Source of the DNA: Owenia fusiformis
Taxonomy: Eukaryota > Annelida > Polychaeta > Sabellida > Oweniidae
Length of the DNA stretch: 64,000 nucleotides
Assembly (NCBI GenBank): GCA_903813345.2
Contig: CAIIXF020000007.1
Span: forward strand, 22,805,564-22,869,563
Direction: 5' to 3'
A program made the position numbers and the translations under genes. The notes below the pieces were generated by a model, which made no database searches, had not been told where the DNA came from, and saw only the letters and a list, made by a program, of their open reading frames with translations. Of the stretch, positions 11,008-28,905 are shown piece after piece; within the stretch, counting starts at the first letter, position 1; each line of letters begins with the position of its first letter.

Positions 11008-12620
11008 ATAAGTATCAACAAAATCGTTCCATTACTTTAAGTTACATAAAACAGCTTATAGTTAGAAAGTCAATACAGTGAGGACTTTCTAGCACGGCAA
11101 CATCTGGTTGGTTGTTACTTAACCCAACAGATTCTACTATCACGAACTCAGGCGTTGTTTCCTCTATGATGCTACGCATCTCGTGCATAGTTTGAAACAA
11201 CACCTGAAATCTCAAATTCCCCGTTCTAAACACGAAACTCGAAAGCTGAACGGGAATTGAACCGAGTAGACTAAAGGGCTTGAAGCAGTGTGCGCGCACT
11301 GCGCATCCCTTGATTAATGAACTTTCCGTTCCCGTTTACGTTGTGAAAACTGTACAAGCTATTCGCAATTCCGACGTAAATGCAATGTAATACGTGCCAT
11401 TTCGCACATGTAGTTCGGATGTTTTTGCAATATCACTGTTCCACAACTAGTTACTTTGACGGAACGTCAATGCAACAAAATGGATGAACTTCCTGGTTAC
11501 GAGTGTTTTGTTTTCTCGATTTAAGCCTACCTATAAGTCGAGTTGCCGATTATAAGTTTCTTCGATTTGGAATTTGTTTTGTAAATGAAGTTTGAAAAAC
11601 GCTCAATTGCACTTTGGGCATGTGACGTGTGTAATCATCAAATATTCCAAATCCACCAGCTAGACTATGCCAAGGCTTGTGAATGATTCGCTTTTCGACC
11701 GTAAGCCCCCCCCCCTGCGGCCGACTTGCGTCTACTTTGGTTTTTGTCAAGAATAACTAAGCCCGCCGTAGGAACGCCCAACACCGAAATGCGGCTTAAT
11801 ACTTTAAAGGCCGTACAGTAACCGTAGCTTTTATGTCTCCTCAAAATCAAAATATGCCGGAGCAAATGTGACTGCAAAAGTATCTGACTGCAGAAATTCT
11901 GTTACTGGCCGCAAAAATGATAGACCGTACGATCGCCATAGCAAATATGACTGAGGTTTTATGGAATAATTTGAAATAACATCACTGTATTTTGTTTCTT
12001 TAGGAAGCATTACATTGCCTTTTATTATTAGAGAATTTTCAAGGTGAAGAAATGCAAATTGCACCGAAAAAGACGTCGATAAACTGTGATAATTGAAGGA
12101 AATAACCATTTGTATTTCAGCCTCTATATTTTACGTGATTACAACATACCACGAAAAAGTAGGCGATGCAAAATAAACGAACACCAACGCTAGACAAAAC
12201 TGCCCTCCATATAATTATTAAAGGAAAATGACTTGACTTTAATGATACTTTTACTAAACGAGACGATTAATAAATTAGTTATGACCATAACAAAATGACT
12301 AATATAGACTAGTCTATACGTGTGTATATTGCTGGGGACGTGCGTTTGAACATGTTGAATTTTCAAAGCACACAAATGCGTATGATTTTTATGATTGTTT
12401 TGCAAACGATAAATTATTACGAATATGTGCAAAATAGAATGTCTTCCATACCTGCCGTTGATATTTACCTAAACATAATAGGTGATGAATAAATATCCAC
12501 AGGTTATATTGCCTTTAATCCAGCATTGGGCCGTATCACATGATCAAGATGGCGCGATAAACCCCAGCACTTTCGATTAAGACCACAAACTTACCATCAT
12601 AGTGCACCATTTTATTTTAG
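11008..12620. other. Non-coding stretch upstream of the nuclear receptor
   Basis: No repeat family, RNA gene or protein-like frame was recognised. It may contain promoter sequence or 5' exons of the receptor at 12.9 kb, but nothing in it identifies them. Confidence 0.4.
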
Positions 12621-12625
12621 AAACG

Positions 12626-17672
<5,047 letters not shown>

Positions 17673-18664
17673 TGAAGGATAGTTCCAAATAAGCTTTACT
17701 TCAAGTCTCTGGACCTTCACCCTTCAGTTACTTCTTCAGTTACTGCGCTTTATGGGTGGGGTCGCATGGGATTAAGGAAAGACTATTTCTAAATGTACGA
17801 TTAAATTATGAATTTAAACATTGTCTCATGTAACAATATTCTATGAACTAGATAAGTTACGTTATATGTGATATACTCAGAAAATAATAAAATTGCTTTA
17901 AATAGTCAGAAAACAAGCAAACATTGTTATATCCAACGTTCTTGTATTGATCTGACAGCATTGATTTATTGAAGCTTTATCCTAGATATGAGAAAGTAAA
18001 GAATGTGTTCTCATTCCTATAAACTAGGTCGATGACTCATTTATGATACACATGGCATATATTCAATAGTACCTTATCTATCATTTCTTTATTGGATCTC
18101 AAATAAATAAATCCATTGAGGATTTTGACCTAGTTTCAACTATTCATTGATTTTTATTATCTCTCTACTGTCAAGTATTTTGACATACCCATACCTTTGC
18201 CCATTTTGGTTTATGCATTAATTCGGGAAAAATATTGAATTTAGTTCAAGAATGGACTTTTTTGAATGAGACACCTAATAGCCATATATGAATATGATGA
18301 ATAGTTGAGTCAATTTATCATTGAAGTCCTAGTTATATGCCATTTGTGAGTTTGTAAATACTTGTTTTGAAGACTACAAAAACAAACGATGTCCTACTTA
18401 TAACACAAGTTGAACAAGATCATTTACGACATCTATATTTCATGAATGTAACCTAAAATATAAAAGCTACATACATGTATGATCTGAGGCCCAGGAATAC
18501 GTTAAAAATGTTTAAAACGTCCCCTAGTGTACTGAGTTGGTAATGCGTGGTGTATACATGTATATTAGATATCTTTTACTATATTACTTACATTGAATAA
18601 GAATAAGACTGATTTTTTATTAATGACTGTATACCCGGGCCTCAGTGTATGATCAACGTAGTAG
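17673..18664. other. Intergenic region between convergent genes
   Basis: The receptor (+) and the transporter (-) end here. A plus-strand AATAAA at 17886-17891, 214 bp past the receptor stop, is its likely poly(A) signal. A minus-strand AATAAA at 18616-18621, about 45 bp past the transporter stop, is that gene's likely signal. No other feature is seen. Confidence 0.5.
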
Positions 18665-21600
18665 TTATAAACGACAATGGTCAGTTTGAATGATCGCCTC
18701 CTTCCAGCCATCATCATCATCACCTAAATCTGCATCCTTCCTGGGATTTGACAGAGGATAGTTCAGTTTATCATTGGCTGCAATTTCCTTCAGTGAATTT
18801 TTCCGAATTATGACTGTTCCGAATTTCCAAGCGATAACCTGCATGGCCCAAAATATAATATTGACAGCGATGGCATACACTAATATAATGTACAACCATG
18901 ACATTGGTCCATAGTTTTGAAAAAGGTATCCAGTTACCCATTGAAATGCCATGCCACCGAAGGATGCTCCGATGTAAAATACTGCTAATGCCATTCCAGT
19001 AACTTTCAGGTAAATATTGAGCCACGCAATACCTGATGGAAAAAGAGGCGCTAAACAGGCACCTTGTAACGCCGTAAAGATCCACATAACAATTGCAAAT
19101 CTGTAACCTAACGTGAGAAGGACAATGGCAACGATTAGATTCATAATCAACTCAACAATGAGAAGAATTCTGGGTCCAACGAATTTTGCAGCCAACATAG
19201 CTAAACCTCTACCAGCAGTAAAGCTTGCCCAGAATACAGTGTTCAATATAGTGGCATTATCCTTTGTAAACTTCAATGGGCCATCTGTCGCAAAGGCAAA
19301 GAGAAACTTTGACAATGTCCGTTCACCACCTACTATAAGGAAATAGTAAACAAACAGAAGGCAAAACATTACGAAACCAAATGCAGTATTCCCGCCCGCA
19401 CAAGACCCTGGGTTAATAATTTGTAAAAGCGATTGGTGCTTCCCGTTGTCATTGTCCGTTGGCCTTGACAGAGTCCTCAGCTTTCTATCTTTAAAGTAGT
19501 ATACACTGCGTGAAAAATGGAATTCCAAAACTTGACACGTCTAGATACGGCTCTTGACACGCCGCGTGTATAGGCGTTCCTAGTTTTGACACCTCTTGGC
19601 ACGCGACGAATTCAACTCTTGACACGCCTTTACACCTCTTGGTACACAGTGTATAGACGTGTAAAGACTGTAACAAAAGTCTTTGCACGCGTTGTGACTA
19701 ATTATTGAAATCTCTTTGCACGCTCTTCGCACAACAGTACAATTTGCGATAACATACACTATGTAGAAACTTAACACATAACCAATGTACATTTATATCT
19801 TAGTTAAAATCCGCCATGACAGACCAACATATTCATGAGTGTTTAATTGAAATACTTTAATAATTCCTCTGATTCGTATGAGCCCTTGCGCATACATATT
19901 TTCTTATCACTTTAGAGAACATATACCTAATCCCGGATACCTAATACACTTTAAACAGATGCACATTTTAATTCATTAAGTAAGCAAATTCATCCATCAA
20001 TAAGATAACCGGAAGACAACCGTGGTTGACAGACTTGTTGTTTTTATAATGCACGACATTGTTTTTGTACTTCAAATGTCACTGAGCTTTTGTGATTTAA
20101 TTTCTAGATAACAAAACTAACTAGTATTAACATTGCTATTGTTAAATAGATTTCTCTCTCGGACAAACTTTAAAGGATTGATACTTGTATTTCGTCCCAC
20201 TGGTATAAAACTATATTTAGCGAGTTAATTAAGTACCACCCCATCATCAAACCCTGGACTTTTCAAGGAAATTTCGATTTTCGAGCAAGCATTTACGAAG
20301 ATAATGTCAGATTACCAGGTCCGATGTAGGCATGTGTAAGGGACCTATAAAAGTCGTACTTCTGGCGCACTATGAGAAATGATAAGGTACATTTCAGATA
20401 AACAAAACTAACTTTAGATTTTAAATGAGACTCAGGGTGAAAATAAGAAGGGTTTTGTTGTTAAAAATAATGTATAATTGCAATAAGAACGTATTTGCAA
20501 TAAAAACAAAATAAAATCTTCATCAGTTAGACTGTTTTTCATACATTAACACACATCACAATATACAGGTAAAGGAAAAATCATAATTAATTCTTTTAAT
20601 TCAAAGTTTACCCGTACAATGTACCTGTATAATGTGATGTCATAATTGTATGAAAAACAGTTTATTCTATATATAATATACATGTATGTAATCTGGACAA
20701 CTAAGAAACGCAAGAACATAATGCAACATTACATCTGTAAATCATATTTATTGTATTTATCTGAATATTAAACATGTCAAATATAGATTTTCCTATGTAT
20801 GTGACAATATTATTAGAATTATACATGATGTAACCAAGTATAGTACATGTTATCCATATGAACTGTTAATAGTTAATTTTAGTTCATAATAATGCTTTGT
20901 ATTTTCAAATGTAAAGAACATACAATAAAGTTAGTAAAAGAACACATAGTGTACTGGAATTAATATTTAACACTTATTTCACGTTTTGCGAATTTGATTT
21001 TGAAAACTAAGCAAAAATTCACAACTACAAGGCGATATTCTCAAACCACAAGGCGGCACTTGCAAACTATAATGCAACTCAAATATAATGTTCTACGCAT
21101 AAATTGAAACCTCAAGGTAGAGTATTACAGTACAATGCAACATTTTCAAACTACAAGGGGATATTCTAAAACCACAAGGCGGCACTATAAGGTAACTCAT
21201 ATATAGTGTTCTAAGCATAATTAAAACCACAAGGCAGAGTTGTATAACCACAAGGCATCATTCTCAAACTACAAGGCAGCATTCTCAAACCACAAAGCGG
21301 CTCTTGCAAACTATAATGTAACTCATATATAGTGTTCTAAACATAAATAAAACCACAAGGCAGAGTAGTATAACCACAAGGCAGCATTCTCAAACTACAA
21401 GGCAGCATTCTCAAACCACAAGGCGGCACTTGCAAACTATAATATAACTCATATATAACCACAAGGCAGCATTCTCAAACTACAAGACAGCATTCTCAAA
21501 CCACAAGGCGGCACTTGCAAACTATAATATAACTCATATATAGTGTTCCAAGCATAATTAAAACCACAAGGCAAGGCAGAGTAGTATAACCACAAGGCAG

Positions 21601-24600
21601 CATTCTCAAACTACAAGGCAGCATTCTCAAACCACAAGGCGGCACTTGTAAACTATAATATAACTCATATATAGTGTTCTAAGCATAATTAAAACCACAA
21701 GGCAGAGTAGTATAACCACAAGGCGGCACTTGCAAACTATAATGTAACTCATATATAGTGTTCTAACCACAAGGCAGCATTCTCGAACTACAAGGCAGCA
21801 TTCTCAAACTACAAGGCGGCATTTGCAAACTATAATGCAACTCATGTATAATGTTCTGAGCATGAATTGAAACCTCAAGGCAGAGTAGTATAACCACAAG
21901 GCAGCATTCTCAAACTACAAGGCAGCATTCTCAAACCACAAGGCGGCACTTGCAAATTATAATGTAACTCATATATAGTGTTCTAAGCATAAATTGAAAC
22001 CTCAAGGCAGAGTTGTATAACCACAAGGCAGCATTCTCAAACTACAAGGCAGCATTCTCAAACCACAAGGCGGCACTTGCAAAGTATAATATAACTCATA
22101 TATATATTGTTCCAAGCATAATTAAAACCACAAGGCAGAGTAGTATAACCACAAGGCAGCATTCTCACACTACAAGGCAGCATTCTCAAACTACAAGGCA
22201 GTATTTTCAAACCACAAGGCGGCACTTGCAAACTATAATGTAACTCATATATAGTGTTCTAAGCATAAATTGAAACCTCAAGGCAGAGTTGTATAACCAC
22301 AAGGCATCATTCTCAAACTACAAGGCAGCATTCTCAAACCACTAAGGCAGCACTTGCAAACTATAATGTAACTCATATATAGTGTTCTAAGCATGAATTG
22401 AAACTTCAAGGCAGAGTTGTATAACCACAAGGCAGCATTCTCAAACTACAAGGCAGCATTCTCAAACCACAAGGCGGCACTTGCAAACTATAATGTAACT
22501 CATATATAGTGTTCTAAGCATAAATTGAAACCTCAAGGCAGAGTTGTATAACCACAAGGCAGCATTCTCAAACTACAAGGCAGCATTCTCAAACTACATG
22601 GCAGCATTTTCAAACCAAACAGCGGCACTTGCAAACTATAATGTAACTCATATATAGTGTTCTAAGCATGAATTGAAGCCTCAAGGCAGCATTCTCAAAC
22701 TACAAGGCAGCATTCTCAAACTACAAGGCAGCATTCTCAAACCACAAGGCAGCACTTGCAAACTATATAAGTAGCTTGATCATTTGATTTCACTTGCTGT
22801 TGGATAGGATATGAAATGATTCAAAATACTAGTCCATGTCCGTGCGATTAGTATCAATTCATATAGTTTTGATTACAATCAGAATTCTCAATTTTGAGAA
22901 TTCACTTTCAAGTCACCTTTCCTTTAATCTATCTGTAATCACTAATTAACTAGATCAATACAGACTCGATTTCCTCTTCCCACCAACAACACTGTTATGT
23001 AAGGGCGGAAATTTGAACCGGGAGATAGTCTTCGGGCTGACATCTCGAAGCGGTTGTTTATGACTTCAATACGGTACATCAATATTGATTTCCTCGCAAA
23101 GTATTCAAAAAACAATTCGTCTTTTGATAGGCTTTTTTCAAAAATTTTACGCTTAGCTTACGTCATTTTAATTCATTCAAACCTAAGACTCGTGCAAATT
23201 ATGTATGATTCAAATGATTTGGTATGGTGATCAGAAGTGTGCATTAAACAAAATAGAAGTTCAAACAATACAAATCTGAAATTGCTAGAAGGCATCGTGT
23301 GCCTCCCCAAGGCCAGTAACATATCTATGCAAATAAATAAACAGTGTCGACCCACATGATAAATGGCTATAGGTCCTAAGCTTGAAAAACTATTTCTAGA
23401 CTACTCCACGGTATCTTCTGTAATCAAGGTGGCTCAGCAGTTATAAAAACAAGGAAGTATTTGGATTATAAGGAATTAATATTTTGTTTTCATTTGATAA
23501 TATTTATTATTGGTTCATGGGCATTCCATGCTTTGTTCAACAAATTTGAGACCTTTGTCTCTGATTGTCAAAAGTGAGACCCCCCAAATTGTTTTTTTTA
23601 AATGAACCCCCTCACACCCCAGACCGCATATATAATGTACATTTTGTATATTTTACAGATATCACATCCACCAGGATTCATTATAGCAAAATAATAGTTC
23701 ACAAATGAATTCAGCTGTGGGGAACAGCAAAAGTACGGCTTGAGAGGGAGGGGGTATGTATGTTCCAGGCAAATATAAGGGCTTTAACATGGGATTTAGG
23801 GGTAGGTACCCTGTACAAGTAGGGTTTTGAAGGGAGGTTGAAGGGGTATGTTACCTTCAAAAGTAGGATTTTAACGAGGGTCAAGGGGGTAGGCCCCGGT
23901 GTAGACACCCTGTAAAATGGGTCTTTAACAGGGGTTGAGGATTGATTGAAGATATCCTGGAAAAGCTTGGCTTTAACATGGGTTAGGATGTTACCGGGAG
24001 ATGTTAGTTAAAGTCGGGGCTTAATGTGGTCTTAGAAAGCTCCAACGTTCCTCTTAGGGTGGTTAGTCACACTTTTTTCTCTAAAACTCAATTGTATTGT
24101 TGTAGCCAGAATGTTTCGGGTCAAGAGACCAACTGCGAAAGAAAGTTATCAAAAGGATTAATGCAAATGCCTTTTATATGAACAAAATGTCAACTCCGGG
24201 GGAGTTTCCTGCCCCTGCGATCTTATTTGTCCATTTAGAATAAGATAAACCATGTAACCAGGTCCATGTATTCCATTCTGACAGAATTTCACAATCCATT
24301 TCAAATTAAGTTTATTATGTTCGAAATCCCGAATGCCCCCGGGAGAATCTCTCTTCGAAATTATAATGTCAGATAGATACAAAATAATATTGATATAACT
24401 GAAGATACTTACTTTGGCTCCCGTTTTAATTAGACGGATTGACGGAGTCAGAAAATCCGCCAAATTAAAATCGGTCAAATTTCAGTTTGGAATTTTTGTC
24501 AAATGCACTTCAGAAATTAAACTTCTGGGGCCCCCTTTCCTGTCAACTGAGCATGTCATCAACATGTCATACATTATCCCAAAAGAAATACAGAAAATAT

Positions 24601-27600
24601 CTTAGTAAATACCCGTCCTAATGACATAAACCATGGGCTTTCAAGATAATCTTTTGATAGCCCATGTCTAAACATAGACAAAGATTAAACTTCAGTCCTG
24701 ATTCCGCCAAATTAAATTGCCACCAATATTTGAAATTGAGCAAATTCGTCAAATTAAGTAGCGTGAAAATAAGTGTAGCTAAAGTATCTGTAAGGGGGGG
24801 GGGTGGCTCAAGGCATAAAGATTACCGGGAGATTCAAACCGGAGAAATAGACGAGATGATGAATATGTATTGTATGTTTTCCAGTTTTAATTATGTTGTT
24901 TGTTATTGGTCCTAATATGATTAGGGACCACCAATATGTATGTGACAGTTTTGAAGTTCAAAAAACGGGTAAAATTGGTTAAAGTAAATTGTATATGATA
25001 ATCAGAGCCGGGATTCAGAGATACACAACTAAAATAACGAGGAATTAAAAATAGCCTATAGACTATGTAGACTGCAATCATGGACTCACTTGAAAGCCCA
25101 TGCTGTAATCAAGGTAATTTAGGGATATCCCGTCTTTGAAGAAGCAAAACGCAATCAAACAGTTAATTAGTTATTGTGTGATCTAGATTACAGATCAAAG
25201 AAATCAATTCCAAGATCATTATTACTATGTATTTAGTTCGTTGTATTTTTGAAAAGGGGAACAAGAAAACTATGTATTAATATATCAAGGGCAGGGTGCT
25301 CCTGAATCTGATAGTTAAAGTGTATGCTAGTATGAGGGGCGACGTTTAAAGTAAAGCATTGTTTTAAATCCTGGGAAAATGCACTCCTCCATTTTGCAAA
25401 TATTGTGTGATGCCAATGAACCCTGAAATTTGTTTTTGTTTTCGCGAGCAATCAACAAATATGTTTATGAAAATCTTGCGAGTCCAGACATATGATTCTC
25501 ATTCTGTCTCAGCTTAGTGTTGATTAGATTTTATCCCCACTCTTCCGACGTCTGTGTCTCCCTCATTTTTACCCTATATTCAGTTTCTTTTTAAACCAAA
25601 TTTACAAATATCCGTTCACATATATAAATCAGTAGTTGTTTATGACAAGATTATTTTTATAGATTATCAAAAATTAAGGTAGCGTATTCTGTAATTTCAA
25701 CTATATGTTAGCCCCCCCCCTCCCCTTCGCCGACAGTAATGTATTGTTTAAAATAATACTGCATCCACCGGCCAATTATTCTTTCATCATTTTGAGCAGT
25801 TTTCGTGTGATTTTGAACAAATATCAAATGTGACCCCACCCCTGGAATAAGTTAGCCCCCCCTCGCCGACAGAGATGTCTAGTTTAAAATAATACTGTAT
25901 CCCCTGGCCAATAATTCTTTCACCATTTTGAGCAGTTTTCGTGTAATTTTTGAGCAAATATCAAATGTGACCTCACCCCTGGAATAATTCAAAAGTCATC
26001 CCCTTAGCAAATGCTGGATTTGGCCCTGGTACTTGTCAATGCGAAATAATGGGTGTTGATTAGTGGAAATACCCATTTAAACAGACCTTCTTAATTTATA
26101 ACAAGTTAACAATTAAGAAGCCATGTTGCGATGTACTTTTCGTGACTCAAGTCGGATATAAAGTGAAAACATACTCTTTTTGATTTGATATCCAGTATTT
26201 AGCTAAAGCAAAACATGAAATATTAACATGTGCGGTAAATTATAATTTAAATGTTTCCATATATAGCGCAAAATCTCACATGGCAATTTAATAACGACTA
26301 ATTTTGTCTTGTGTCTAACCACGGCGTGCTTAGAGATTTCTAGACTCTAGTCACGCTCTGTCCACGCCAGCTCTAAGCACGTCTAAGTACGCCTAGAAAT
26401 CTCTAGATACACGGAGTTCCTAGACCGACTAAGCACGTCTAGAAATTACTAGAAATTCCACATTTGATGCAGTGATACAAGAAACACCAGACAAATAGAA
26501 AAGGTCAGCACGCCTATGATAAGATATGGTATTTCTATCAAGGATGGCTTCAACACAATTGGTTTTAAGGTAGGGGTGGCGTCCGTTGTATTTACAGTGC
26601 TGTTGTTGGTGGTAGACGAAAGGAATGGTCGTGCCAATTGAGGTGCAATAAGAGCCCCAATACCGAATGCGAAATAAAGAGAATGTATAGGAGCAGCAGC
26701 CTTGTCACCCCACATTCGTATTACAAGATTATCTCCACCTATAATAACAAATAAACAACATATAAATGCATTGGTATCTCTATCAAATTAGCACTATGTT
26801 GGAGACTTCTCAAGACTTCTAATAATAAATACTAATATTGTTTAGAGACCTCCCGAAGGACCGAGGAATGTAAACTACAATTAAAGACATCATAATAAGA
26901 ATTGCTTGCGTTTTTCATATAAATAGCTGGCAACGACTATTCTTCAGACGAAGACTTCATGCATTCAGAATTGAAATGGCTTTGCCAGATTCTGGTGGGT
27001 AAGCCTTGAATAAGCACCCCATCTTTAAAGGATCCAGAGGTCTTTATCTAGGGTGAATTGTAATATTTAAGAATACATCTAGAGGTTTTATACGTATCTA
27101 TGTTGGTATACGTACCAACGTCGATTATACCCTCCCCAAGTCCCTGAAGGTGGAACATGACTCCCATAAATGGCATCGATGGGCTCCATGGTATAATGGC
27201 AGTACCGACAGCTCCCATGAAACAACCCAACGAAATAAGTAGGTCCACGTGTCCTTTTAACTTATCCACAAGAAATCCACCAAAAACGGAACTTATGAAA
27301 TATCCAACACTTTTGGCAACCAAGACTCTAGATATTTCCTCATAATTAACACCGACCCGATCCCTTAGGTCTAACAGCGTCGGACCAGATATTTCAAGGT
27401 ACATCCCCTATAAATGTCAATTGTTCATAACATAAATAAACTGAGATGATATATTGAAAAAATTAAAAATGGGAAGAATAAAATCGAATTTTAGGATGTG
27501 ATATAACCCATCTATCACACCAAACTAGTTCTTACCCGTTCTTGCCAGTCCTACGAAAACGTCGTAAAACTGGCTCAATCTGGCTGTGGTCGGGAAATAT

Positions 27601-28550
27601 GTCTAAAATAATTAACTACTTCGTCCATAAACAGTCTTCGGTATACTACGTCCATCTCATTCGCAGTTCGTTCAGGTCGCACCACGTCGGAGTGCAACGT
27701 CGTATAACGCGTCCCTTAGTCTAGAAGGTCATCATGACCTGATTACAGAACGGTATGGTCGCCGTCGGATTTTGAATCGATTCAAAATTCTAAATCACAT
27801 TCCCCGTCTGGGAAATTCCATGAAGTTCGTAAATAGACCGTAGAACGTTGTAGCTACGTTCATTCCGTTCGCACACAGTTTTAAAACCAGTTTTGAAGAA
27901 CGCAGTGGCAACTTGCTTGGTGTGATAGCTATATTTTTGCTAACTCGTTGATAAATACGTTCTTAATCAGTTTTAACCCGTTTGCAATTAGTTCTACCTC
28001 GTTCTCAATACGTTCTCAGACAGTTCAACTCGTTGTAAAAACGTCCCTAGTAGGATTGGAGTACGACGGTTCCGTTCGTAGTACGTCCAGCTCGTCGTTA
28101 GTGGGTTGTCACTCGTTCTAATTGTAGAACGTGACGACCAAGAGAACATTTTGAGCATGTTCTAAGTTCTAGAGGACCTACCCGTTCGAGTACGTTCGAT
28201 GAAGTTTGTAAATAGGCCCCAAACGGTTCTAAGTACGTCCATTCCGTTCGTACACAGTTGAAGCCCGTTTCGAGAACATAGTGAGAACTATGTTGACGAT
28301 AGGGTCCCGGGGTGAGCGTCGGCCAATACTCTTTCCACCAGAGGCCATTTGCTCTGGCCAAAATAAGAGTCAAACTCGACAAACGGAGCAGAAGCTCAAT
28401 AGTGTAATAGTGTATGTAATAATTTATTACCATAAATACTCGAGATAAGAAGAGGAATATATTCTTCACCAACTTGTATCTAAATGTTCGATTGTCGTAC
28501 TCATCACGGTCATTTTGTTCACCTTCTTGTTGTTCATTATTAGTCGTCAT
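18665..28550 (-). CDS. MFSD4B: MFSD4-type major facilitator sugar transporter
   Basis: Predicted plasma-membrane solute carrier of the MFSD4 branch; the vertebrate MFSD4B (NaGLT1) is described as sodium-dependent glucose transport. The minus-strand exons are 28550-28431, 27407-27116, 26738-26462 and 19505-18665, with phases that agree and about 509 residues in total, the usual family length. TM1 spans exons 1-2 and runs into GPTLLDL. The MFS loop 2-3 motif appears as GGFLVDKLKG. The family block GLGEGIIDVGGDN...RMWG crosses the exon 2/3 junction. The last exon carries the second six-helix half, with NTVFWASFTAGRGLA, PLFPSG and GASFGGMAFQW, and a polar cytosolic tail. The exon 3 donor (AAT|GTGGAA) is weak but in phase. 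A start at 28601-28610 is possible, but an acceptor-like TTTCAG just before 28550 favours the later ATG. Substrate is inferred from family only. Confidence 0.85.
19518..19735. repeat. Degenerate short-motif array at the acceptor end of transporter intron 3
   Basis: CTTGACACG, CTTGGCACG, CTTGACACGCC, TTTGCACGC and related words recur every 12-25 bp, with GTCTAG and GGCGTTCCTAG interspersed. It begins 13 bp from the splice acceptor at 19506. Confidence 0.6.
21003..22770. repeat. 1.75-kb minisatellite with higher-order structure
   Basis: Two to four copies of a 21-bp unit (consensus ACCACAAGGCAGCATTCTCAA, alternating with ACTACAAGGC) are followed by a spacer of about 65-85 bp containing TTGCAAACTATAATGTAAC, CATATATAGTGTTCTAAGC and a CTCAAGGCAGAGT block. 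The composite repeats about 14-15 times at intervals of roughly 85-155 bp. It lies in transporter intron 3. Units differ by scattered substitutions and by the number of 21-mers. Confidence 0.9.
22780..25690. other. Interior of transporter intron 3
   Basis: No gene is recognised. The stretch holds several G- or C-runs (about 23580, 24795) and a purine-rich, poorly conserved tandem-like stretch around 23740-24000, with repeated AGGGGTNGG and TTTAACANGGG words. None of the small open frames resembles a protein. Confidence 0.4.
25705..26032. repeat. Two tandem ~160-bp MITE-related units
   Basis: TCGCCGACAG, TTTAAAATAATACTG, GGCCAATTATTCTTTCA, CATTTTGAGCAGTTTTCG and CAAATATCAAATGTGACC occur in order twice. 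The final CCTTAGCAAATGCTGG is a diverged form of the end of the CAGGCCCG MITEs at 29.8 and 38.9 kb, so this is an older, rearranged relative. Confidence 0.65.
26322..26460. repeat. Palindromic short-motif array at the donor end of transporter intron 3
   Basis: CTAAGCACGTCTA, CTAAGTACGCCTA, CGTGCTTAGAGATTTCTAGA and TTTCTAGAC/GTCTAGAAA words recur on both orientations over about 140 bp. The array directly abuts the exon 3 donor. Confidence 0.6.
27536..28315. repeat. Degenerate CGTTC-motif array in transporter intron 1
   Basis: CGTTC, ACGTTCT, CGTCC and AACG words recur every 10-20 bp over about 780 bp. Within it 27821-27890 and 28199-28262 are a direct repeat (GAAGTT-GTAAATAG... to CATTCCGTTCG-ACACAGTT). 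The style resembles the subterminal repeat zones of some non-autonomous DNA transposons. Terminal repeats were not identified. Confidence 0.55.
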
Positions 28551-28882
28551 GCCCAACTGAAATATATTATCGTTCGATTCAAAGTACAAATGAAAAGACA
28601 TAATCATCACAAAATATATACCGTTATTGTTTCAGTTACAATATAATGATATTAACGAAGCGTGGCGGGGCGGATTTGATACGATTTCTTGAAGTTAAGC
28701 GAATGCTGGAATGTATTACCAAAAGGATACGACCATGGCATGTGTAAATATTAAAGGGCCACGAACTGACGAAGTTTCGTAAGATAAGTGATCTTTTGAA
28801 AAAGGCCAGAATATTAAATTCCTCTTTGTAACGTTTGTAATTCAACTAAAAAACAATGGAATACATGTTTTGTATCCCATTA

Positions 28883-28905
28883 TTTACCTGGACCTTTCTG
28901 TTTTG
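28883..28905 (-). promoter_or_regulatory. Possible 5' UTR exon end (splice donor) of the transporter gene
   Basis: Read on the minus strand this is CAGAAAGGTCCAG followed by GTAAAT, a good donor. An acceptor-like ATATTTCAG lies at about 28557, just before the presumed ATG at 28550. A near-identical 23-mer occurs at 32170-32192. Confidence 0.3.

Noticed and set aside
11040-12432. Several 65-90-codon open frames upstream of the receptor
   Set aside because: They overlap each other on one strand in different frames and resemble nothing; likely chance.
22013-22243. Protein-coding gene made of heptapeptide repeats
   Set aside because: The frame exists only because the 21-mer is a multiple of three; it breaks in neighbouring units and has no start context or similarity.
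21003-22770. CRISPR array
   Set aside because: Repeats are 21 bp with repeated, not unique, spacers, in an intron of an animal gene; it is a minisatellite.
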